Position numbers and translations under genes: made by a program. From NCBI GenBank assembly GCA_958354085.1, contig CATWUX010000067.1, forward strand, positions 1-11,812: a DNA stretch of 11,812 bases, written 5' to 3'. Source of the DNA: an uncultured Oscillospiraceae bacterium (GTDB taxonomy: Bacteria; Bacillota; Clostridia; Oscillospirales; Acutalibacteraceae). The notes beneath the pieces are model-generated. The model saw only the letters and a list, made by a program, of their open reading frames with translations. It was not told the DNA's origin and did not search any database. Of this stretch, positions 6,773 through 11,812 are shown piece after piece; position 1 is the first letter of the stretch, and every line of letters begins with the position of its first letter.

Positions 6773-8704
6773 TCAGCGTACTTTTTCTGCAACTTCCTTC
6801 AGCGCACGGCCAATAAAGGCTTCCACCGACAGCGTACCGAGATCGCCCTCTTTGCGGGAGCGCACGGACACCTCGCCCGCTTCGACTTCCTTATCACCCA
6901 GCACGAGCATATAGGGGATCTTCTGCATCTGCGCTTCACGGATCTTGTATCCGATCTTTTCGTTGCGCACATCCGCTTCCGCTCGCAGGCCAACGGCCTT
7001 GAGCTGCTCGGTGAGCGCCTGCGCGGCTTCTGCCTGCCGTTCGGAGATCGGCATAACGCGCACCTGTTCCGGCGCCAGCCACAGCGGGAACGCCCCGGCG
7101 TACTTTTCGATCAGCAGCGCGAGCGTCCGTTCATAGCAGCCCAGCGAGGTGCGGTGGATAATATACGGGCGGCGTTTTGTACCGTCTACATCGGTGTATT
7201 CCATGCCGAATTTTTCCGCCAGCATCTGGTCGATCTGGAGGGTGATCAGCGTGTCCTCCTTGCCGTGGACATTCTTGATCTGAATGTCCAGCTTCGGACC
7301 GTAGAAAGCCGCTTCGCCGATGCCGATGGAATAGGGGACATGCAGATGGTTCAGAATTTTTTCCATGACGCCCTGCGCCTCGTCCCATTGTTCCGGCGTG
7401 CCGATATACTTGTCGCGATCGTTCGGATCCCACTGAGAGAAGCGGTACGTCACGTCCTCTGCCAGCCCCAGCGTTTCCAGCATATAGTTTGCCAGCTCCA
7501 GACAGCCGCGGAACTCGTCCTCCAGCTGTTCGGGACGCAGGATGAGGTGGCCTTCGGAAATCGTGAATTGGCGCACGCGGATCAGGCCGTGCATCTCGCC
7601 GCTGTCCTCGTTGCGGAACAGCGTGGAGGTTTCACCGAGGCGCATCGGCAGATCGCGGTAGGAGCGCATCCGGTTGAGGAAAACCTGATATTGGAACGGG
7701 CAGGTCATCGGGCGCAGCGCAAAAACCTCGCTGTCTTTGGATTCGTCGCCCATGACGAACATGCCGTCTTTATAGTGATCCCAGTGACCGGAAATTTTGT
7801 ACAGGTCGCTTTTCGCCATCAGCGGCGTTTTGGTTAACAGATACCCGCGTTTTTGTTCCTCGTCCTCCACAAACCGCTGCAGCAGCTGCACGATGCGCGC
7901 ACCCTTCGGCAGCAGGATAGGCAGCCCTTGCCCGATCACGTCCACGGTCGTAAACAGCTCCAGCTCGCGCCCCAGCTTATTGTGGTCGCGCTTTTTGGCT
8001 TCCTCCAAGCGGGTGAGATGTTCTTCGAGTTCCGCGTTTTTGGGGAAGGAAATACCGTAGATGCGCTGCAGCATCTTACGGTTGGAATCGCCGCGCCAGT
8101 AAGCGCCGGTAGCGCTGAGCAGCTTAAAGGCTTTGATACGGCCGGTATCCGGCAGATGCGGGCCTGCGCAAAGATCGGTGAAATCGCCTTGGCGATAGAA
8201 CGAGATGGGCGCGTCTTCGGGCAGCGCGTTGATCAGCTCCACCTTATACGGTTCCGCCTGCATAAACGCGAGCGCTTCCGTGCGGGGAAGCGTGAACCGC
8301 TCCAACGGCAGCGCTTCTTTCACGATTTTTTTCATTTCGGCTTCGATCTTGGTCAGATCCTCAGCGGAAAACGGCTGCGGTGCGTCAAAATCGTAATAAA
8401 AGCCGTTGTCGATCGAGGGGCCGATGGTTAGCTTGGTATCCGGGAACAGGCGCTTGACCGCCTGCGCCATGACGTGGGAGGTGGTGTGCCAATAGGCTTT
8501 TTTGCCCGCCTCGTCGTCAAAGGTGAGAATGTCCACCGTGGCGTCGGCTGTCAGCGGTGTACGCAGATCGACGACTTCGCCGTTGACTCGCGCCGCGCAT
8601 GCCGCCCGGTAGAGTCCCATGGAAATGTCGCGGCACAGCGCGTCTACCGTGGTGTTTTCCGCCACCTCGCGCACGTCGCCGCCTTTGAGTGTAATGGAGA
8701 TCAT
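6773..8704 (-). CDS. thrS: Threonyl-tRNA synthetase
   Basis: This enzyme joins threonine to tRNA-Thr using ATP. The 643-residue protein has the full domain order. An N-terminal TGS domain (1-63) comes first. The editing domain has HTTSH (H73, H77) and DLCAGPH (C179, H183), which remove mischarged serine. The class II catalytic core has zinc ligands C335 in RPMTCPF, H386 in ISEGH and H517 in IIHRTSLG, with motif 2 at RNEDSGEMHGLIRVRQFT and motif 3 at GCYERTLALLIE. The anticodon-binding domain starts near LAPEQVRVMPISE (544 onward). These positions match the well-studied E. coli enzyme closely. The start at 8704 has AAAGGA about 9 bases upstream. Transcription is controlled by the T-box leader just before it. 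Confidence 0.97.
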   Translation of the reverse strand: MISITLKGGDVREVAENTTVDALCRDISMGLYRAACAARVNGEVVDLRTPLTADATVDILTFDDEAGKKAYWHTTSHVMAQAVKRLFPDTKLTIGPSIDNGFYYDFDAPQPFSAEDLTKIEAEMKKIVKEALPLERFTLPRTEALAFMQAEPYKVELINALPEDAPISFYRQGDFTDLCAGPHLPDTGRIKAFKLLSATGAYWRGDSNRKMLQRIYGISFPKNAELEEHLTRLEEAKKRDHNKLGRELELFTTVDVIGQGLPILLPKGARIVQLLQRFVEDEEQKRGYLLTKTPLMAKSDLYKISGHWDHYKDGMFVMGDESKDSEVFALRPMTCPFQYQVFLNRMRSYRDLPMRLGETSTLFRNEDSGEMHGLIRVRQFTISEGHLILRPEQLEDEFRGCLELANYMLETLGLAEDVTYRFSQWDPNDRDKYIGTPEQWDEAQGVMEKILNHLHVPYSIGIGEAAFYGPKLDIQIKNVHGKEDTLITLQIDQMLAEKFGMEYTDVDGTKRRPYIIHRTSLGCYERTLALLIEKYAGAFPLWLAPEQVRVMPISERQAEAAQALTEQLKAVGLRAEADVRNEKIGYKIREAQMQKIPYMLVLGDKEVEAGEVSVRSRKEGDLGTLSVEAFIGRALKEVAEKVR

Positions 8705-8777
8705 GTGAACCAGTCCTTTCTTCCGGCAGCCGCTTTCCGCGGCGCCGCTTTCAAAAAGTTTTTTTCAGGACGGACGC

Positions 8778-9024
8778 AAAAAAGCCCCGTCCCGGACAAG
8801 GGACGGGGCATAAAGCCACGTGGTTCCACCCTAATTTCAGCCGCTGAGACAGCGGCCCTTTCAATGGCGAATAACGGTGCCTGCCGTCGCGTCCTACCCC
8901 GCTGAAAACGGCTCAAACGCGCACTCCGGGGTGGTAGGCTGTTTCCGTTTGTCCTGCGCCGCTCACAGCGAATGCGGCACTCTCTGAAAAGACGCGGCGG
9001 AAAGCCGTCCCCATCGACGTTTCT
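8778..9024 (-). promoter_or_regulatory. T-box riboswitch leader of thrS (tRNA-Thr sensing)
   Basis: The leader contains the T-box consensus AGGGTGGAACCACG (8819-8832 on the minus strand), which pairs with the free CCA end of uncharged tRNA and forms the antiterminator. The terminator hairpin follows directly. Upstream lies the Stem I region, with AGAGAGTGCCGC near its distal end. Two ACC triplets (8930-8932 and 8933-8935) in CCTACCACCCC are candidate threonine specifier codons. CCGCCGCGTC near the 5' end can pair with GACGCGACGG further on. The known mechanism is antitermination when threonine is short. The exact specifier is inferred and was not folded. Confidence 0.92.
8784..8809 (-). terminator. 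T-box-regulated terminator before thrS
   Basis: On the minus strand GCCCCGTCCC and GGGACGGGGC form a perfect 10-bp stem with a 6-base loop, followed by six T residues (8778-8783). It lies about 75 bases before the thrS start and just after the T-box element. It should stop transcription when charged tRNA-Thr is plentiful. Confidence 0.93.
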
Positions 9025-9030
9025 GCTTTT

Positions 9031-9059
9031 ATGTTACCACCAGTCAAGCGGGTTGTCAA
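9031..9059 (-). promoter_or_regulatory. Promoter of the thrS T-box transcript
   Basis: On the minus strand TTGACA (9054-9059) and TAACAT (9031-9036) are 17 bases apart, with TGG before the -10 box as an extended element. Transcription should begin near 9024, at the start of the T-box leader. Confidence 0.82.
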
Positions 9060-9115
9060 GGGGAAGACGAGGAAAATACAACGTGGGCGAAATCGTGATT
9101 TTTGAATTTCCGAGA

Positions 9116-9490
9116 TTACGTCTGAACGGTTTTCTTTTGAAAGCAGGAAAATAAGTAAGCCATGGCGGCTATGAGAATCCAGAAAAAGCCGACATACCAA
9201 TACCACGTCAACAGCGGCGCATCCGAACCGTATATTTCAAAAATACCGGTCATACAGCTGCCGACGGTGAGCGTGGCCACGCCGGCGCGCCAGATACGAC
9301 GGATCCATTGGGAGACAGCAGCATAGCGAAGAGCGGTGAATACAGCCGCAGGCAGGACGCCCCCGATCAACGGAAATAGAAACAGCCAAACCATGAACGG
9401 AGAAAAAACTCCGTGACTGAACGATTCATATACAAAGCTGAACAGGCCGCAAAAAAGCGTGATGCACAGCCAGATCAGAAGCGGTTTCAC
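9116..9490 (-). CDS. Small four-helix membrane protein, unknown function
   Basis: From GTG 9490 this is a 124-residue, very hydrophobic protein with four likely membrane segments (about 3-20, 32-55, 68-86 and 96-114). Conserved-looking loops are VYESFSHGVFSPFM between segments 1 and 2 and TGIFEIYGSDAPLL between 3 and 4. I do not recognise a named family. The start is uncertain. GTG 9490 puts a lysine before the first helix but has a weak ribosome binding site. GTG 9535 has GAAAGG 7 bases upstream and would overlap the glycosidase gene by 23 bases, adding 15 residues. It directly follows the glycosidase gene on the same strand and is probably co-transcribed with it. A link in function is only inferred. 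Confidence 0.75.
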   Translation of the reverse strand: MKPLLIWLCITLFCGLFSFVYESFSHGVFSPFMVWLFLFPLIGGVLPAAVFTALRYAAVSQWIRRIWRAGVATLTVGSCMTGIFEIYGSDAPLLTWYWYVGFFWILIAAMAYLFSCFQKKTVQT

Positions 9491-9512
9491 GTTGCGGCCG
9501 CTTTTTTTGCCA

Positions 9513-10427
9513 TCAGCCGATATACACAATGTCACTCACACGCCTTTCGGAAATTTGTTTGCCGTTTGTAGTGGGATTATTGATGATCTGCCCGTTAAAG
9601 TACATTGTGGATGAGCCGCCGCCATCCAGATTGTAGGCAGTTTGCGCGCCGAGACGCTGTAAAAATTCCGCCAGCTGATACAGGGAAATCCCTTCGCTTT
9701 TGGCGGTGCGCCCATCGGAAACAACCATGAGATAATGCAGCTCTCCCATGCTGGCAATCGCTGTGCGCGGATTGCTTCGCATCGCTTTATCCACCTCGGT
9801 GTTTTCGGAAACGGCAACACACGAATTTTCCACCAACGCCGGCCCGAATGAAAGGATCTGCCGAACGCCCTGAGCGGCGAGCGCAGAAGCGGAAACAGTG
9901 CCCTCGGTTATAATGGAAAACTCGCCGTTTGCGCCGATTACCAGATCCTGCTGGGCGGAATTTGCGGAGGAATCCCGATACAAGGTACCATTGCGCAGAA
10001 CATAACCGCCGCGGGCACTGTAATAATCGCCGTTAATGGCGAGAATCGCCTGATGCGCTTGTGCGATCTCGGAGGTTTTCTGTGTGATGTTTTTGCCATA
10101 GGCGTTATCCGCGAAAGCAGTTTTGAGATAATCGGCGCTGGAAAGCGTGATATCCGCCACATAAATATCGGTATCCCACTCCCGGTATTGTGTCAGAACA
10201 ATTTGAATATGTTCATCCTGATAGCGGTTTTCCGTGATCGTAGCAGCATTTGATGCAGCGGCTGAGCTGCTTTCGTCGGCGGCAGAAGATGATGAAGAGG
10301 ATTCGGTGTCTTCCACAATCACATAGCGGCGTTGAATAACGAAGGCGTCCAGTAAAATATAAATCGTAAAGCCGATGAGTAACACGGCATACAGAAAGCT
10401 AAACAGATGTCCTTTGATGTGCTTCAT
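9513..10427 (-). CDS. Membrane-anchored phosphodiester glycosidase (NAGPA family)
   Basis: The 304-residue protein belongs to the phosphodiester glycosidase family (NAGPA-like), whose members cut a sugar-1-phosphodiester bond. It has one N-terminal membrane segment (about 9-31), then a Ser/Ala-rich linker (44-62), so the catalytic domain should sit outside the cell. Family motifs appear in order: LAINGDYYS (129-137), SFGPALV (193-199), NPRTAIAS (219-226), MVVSDGR (234-240), NLDGGGSSTMYF (266-277) and NNPT (283-286). The start at 10427 has AAGGGG about 9 bases upstream; a longer in-frame reading to 10616 runs through the terminator hairpin and is rejected. A weak TTTTCA-16-TATATT may be its promoter. 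The natural substrate in bacteria is unclear, perhaps a cell-wall or extracellular glycoconjugate. Confidence 0.9.
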   Translation of the reverse strand: MKHIKGHLFSFLYAVLLIGFTIYILLDAFVIQRRYVIVEDTESSSSSSAADESSSAAASNAATITENRYQDEHIQIVLTQYREWDTDIYVADITLSSADYLKTAFADNAYGKNITQKTSEIAQAHQAILAINGDYYSARGGYVLRNGTLYRDSSANSAQQDLVIGANGEFSIITEGTVSASALAAQGVRQILSFGPALVENSCVAVSENTEVDKAMRSNPRTAIASMGELHYLMVVSDGRTAKSEGISLYQLAEFLQRLGAQTAYNLDGGGSSTMYFNGQIINNPTTNGKQISERRVSDIVYIG

Positions 10428-10601
10428 GACCTCTATCCCCTTGCAATGTATACTCTGCTTTCTTTCTGTAATATATTTTAACCGGACATTTTGAAAATTG
10501 GGTGTTGCCTGTGTGAAGATTTCTTCATAAAAGATAACCCCTTGCCAATTGCCGACTGTTGTGCCATCCTCAGCAGCCCGAACCCGGCAGAAGAACAAAA
10601 A

Positions 10602-10629
10602 AGAGGACACCTCCACAAGGGTATCCTCT
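10602..10629 (-). terminator. Terminator after the alpha/beta-hydrolase gene
   Basis: On the minus strand AGAGGATACC pairs with GGTGTCCTCT (one G-U pair) around an 8-base loop, followed by TTTTTTGTTC. It lies about 50 bases after the hydrolase stop. The other strand also has a run (CTTTTT) after the stem, so it may work both ways. It isolates the hydrolase from the glycosidase pair. Confidence 0.88.
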
Positions 10630-10678
10630 CTTTTTGGCTCCTTATGGCGAATTGAAACCCCATGCTAAATGCGGGGAC

Positions 10679-11671
10679 TTATTGCGATAACATCCAGTTG
10701 ATTATTTTGTAAGTTCCGCTTAAATAGGCACTGGGAACATCAAAATGTGTTGCTCCATCTATTTCTGTAATTCTCACATTATGATTGATCCTCTTTAAAT
10801 CGTTAATAAAGCTTGTCGAACTCGATGGATCAACTATCGTATCTTCAGAGCCGACAAAAGCCCAAATCGGCATTTCCGATAATATGGCCCTGTTCTGTTC
10901 CGTATTTTTTATACTGCCGCTCATAGGAACAATACAGGAAAACAGTTTAGGATAGGCTAATGCTAATCCCCATGTGCCTGTTCCGCCCATGCTGTGACCT
11001 GTTAAACAAATTTTATGAGGATTAATTTGATATGTATTCCGTACATAGTCAATCAATTCGATCAATGAAACTTTTATATCTGTCCAGCCTTTTTTGTTCG
11101 ATGGTAATTGCGGAATAATCACATACGCCGGTATATCCCCCAGCAAACCGTCTTTTAAATATTGGGGGAAGCCGTCATATACCACTTGATTCAAATCGCT
11201 ACCTTTGCCCGTACCACCATGAAGATATAGGATTAAAGGCATGTTACTTTCCGGATTTCTAGGGGTATACAACCAATAACCGAGTGCCATTTCAGAAGTT
11301 GTTATCGATTGCTGCGAAAACGTTGATGCTACTTTATTGGACACAGTAGGCTCTGTGGAGTTAGCGGTTATGCTGGTTGAAAACGCATCATTTCTTGTGC
11401 CGGTATCGGTACTTTGAGTGCTGTTACTATTACGGGAAGTGTTCATGCTCGTTTGCGTTAATGGTTTTTCATTTTTATCATCCGCCTGTGAATCGGAAGT
11501 ATCCGTGCTTCCCCGATCAACATTTGAAGTATTCAAAGATTCGGTAATGGATGCAGAAGGATTGTTAGATTTATTATCCAATTCTTTTGATGGCATACAC
11601 CCGTCAAACGCACAAAGCATCAATACCACTACGACGATGGTGATCAGTACCGTCTTTTTGCAGGCGTTCAT
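10679..11671 (-). CDS. Exported alpha/beta-hydrolase (esterase-like) with Ser/Thr-rich linker
   Basis: The 330-residue protein starts with a basic head and a hydrophobic segment (7-22) that reads as an export signal. The cysteine in FDGC (C25) is a possible but non-standard lipidation site. A long Ser/Thr/Asn/Asp-rich stretch (about 33-126) should be a disordered spacer. The enzyme domain follows: YLHGG (149-153) as oxyanion loop, GHSMGG with nucleophile Ser227, GSEDTIVD with Asp277 as likely acid, and ATHF with His309. This fits the esterase / prolyl-oligopeptidase-like / PHB-depolymerase-type hydrolases; the substrate is unknown. Start 11671 is fixed by AGAGGAGG 6 bases upstream, not ATG 11704. 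The gene is visibly AT-richer (one 60-base sample is 30% G+C, against 53% in a thrS sample), hinting at transfer. Confidence 0.9.
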   Translation of the reverse strand: MNACKKTVLITIVVVVLMLCAFDGCMPSKELDNKSNNPSASITESLNTSNVDRGSTDTSDSQADDKNEKPLTQTSMNTSRNSNSTQSTDTGTRNDAFSTSITANSTEPTVSNKVASTFSQQSITTSEMALGYWLYTPRNPESNMPLILYLHGGTGKGSDLNQVVYDGFPQYLKDGLLGDIPAYVIIPQLPSNKKGWTDIKVSLIELIDYVRNTYQINPHKICLTGHSMGGTGTWGLALAYPKLFSCIVPMSGSIKNTEQNRAILSEMPIWAFVGSEDTIVDPSSSTSFINDLKRINHNVRITEIDGATHFDVPSAYLSGTYKIINWMLSQ

Positions 11672-11677
11672 CGCTAG

Positions 11678-11685
11678 CCTCCTCT
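11678..11685 (-). promoter_or_regulatory. Ribosome binding site fixing the hydrolase start
   Basis: AGAGGAGG on the minus strand, 6 bases before ATG 11671. It shows that the 11 extra residues read from ATG 11704 are not part of the protein. Confidence 0.85.
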
Positions 11686-11708
11686 GCCAATTTCGGTTTA
11701 TCATAATA

Positions 11709-11726
11709 ATTATACCAATTATACCA
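11709..11726 (-). promoter_or_regulatory. Tandem extended -10 boxes before the hydrolase gene
   Basis: The 9-base unit TGGTATAAT occurs twice in direct tandem on the minus strand (11718-11726 and 11709-11717). Each copy is an extended -10 element. The copy nearer the gene has ATAACA 17 bases upstream as a possible -35 (4 of 6 matches). The other copy has no good -35. Transcription would start about 30-40 bases before ATG 11671. Confidence 0.6.
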
Positions 11727-11760
11727 TAAAGTGTTATAAAAAAGTCGCTATCTTTAATTT

Positions 11761-11812
11761 TGAAGTGACCCCAAAAAGTTAGACAATATTTTGAAGTAAA
11801 AAATATTCAAGC
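11761..11812. mobile_element. Terminal end of an IS3-family (IS150-like) insertion sequence, cut by window edge
   Basis: The stretch starting TGAAGTGACC and continuing CCAAAAAGTTAGACA (11761-11785) matches the terminal inverted repeat I know from IS3-family, IS150-group elements of Firmicutes, which begin with TG and carry the CCCCAAAAAGTTAGACA core. An inner inverted repeat AATATTTT / AAAATATT (11785-11792, 11800-11807) follows. The element would extend to the right, beyond the window. Whether this is the left or right end cannot be told, and no transposase codons are visible. It could also be a solitary remnant. Confidence 0.72.

Noticed and set aside
6761..7837. 358-codon plus-strand open frame opposite thrS
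   Set aside because: It lies antisense to a complete, well-conserved thrS, has no recognised motif or ribosome binding site, and is His/Arg/Gln-rich as expected from reverse-complement reading of a GC-rich gene.
8701..9206. Short minus-strand open frames across the thrS leader
   Set aside because: The region is explained by the T-box element, terminator and promoter. The translations show no protein character.
10641..10678. Sequence with ATTGAAAC and a CCCC/GGGG stem that resembles part of a CRISPR repeat
   Set aside because: It occurs once, with no second copy or regular spacing in the window, and it is adequately explained as spacer between the hydrolase stop and its terminator.

Overview
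The window looks like chromosomal DNA of a Gram-positive anaerobe of the Clostridia, probably Oscillospiraceae-like. This is inferred from several things: strong GGAGG-type ribosome binding sites, a T-box leader in front of thrS, lipoproteins with Gram-positive-style signal peptides, a polyamine ABC operon in the order potA-potB-potC-potD, and roughly 50-55% G+C in most genes. No rRNA, tRNA or CRISPR array was found.

Left part (1-4440). The first 119 bases hold the start of a minus-strand membrane protein resembling the CmpB / 'ABC-transporter type IV' family, cut off by the window edge. Diverging from it on the plus strand is a complete spermidine/putrescine uptake operon. A near-consensus sigma-A promoter (351-379) drives the ATPase PotA, the permeases PotB and PotC (each joined to the gene before it by an ATGA overlap), and the lipoprotein PotD, which begins with TTG after an 88-base spacer holding a small stem-loop. 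A strong terminator at 4417-4439 can work in both directions.

Middle part (4457-9060), all on the minus strand. Read in the direction of transcription, it starts with a promoter and a threonine-type T-box leader (T-box element 8819-8832, terminator 8784-8809). These control thrS. Then come a perfect 15-bp inverted repeat, a short QueG-like protein with two 4Fe-4S cluster motifs, an HD-domain phosphohydrolase, and an unrecognised small lipoprotein that has its own promoter.

Right part (9116-11812), also minus strand. A membrane-anchored phosphodiester glycosidase (NAGPA family) overlaps or abuts a small four-helix membrane protein downstream of it. Upstream of this pair, beyond a strong hairpin terminator, lies a clearly AT-richer gene for an exported alpha/beta-hydrolase with a long Ser/Thr/Asn-rich linker and two tandem extended -10 boxes. 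The last 52 bases match the terminal inverted repeat of an IS3-family (IS150-like) insertion sequence, so the right edge is probably accessory DNA.

Most of the window is recognisable housekeeping and transport content. No convincing new defence or other undescribed system was found. The points most worth a second look are the unusual hairpin inside the thrS operon, the truncated QueG-like protein outside a queuosine context, and the AT-rich hydrolase next to the insertion-sequence end.
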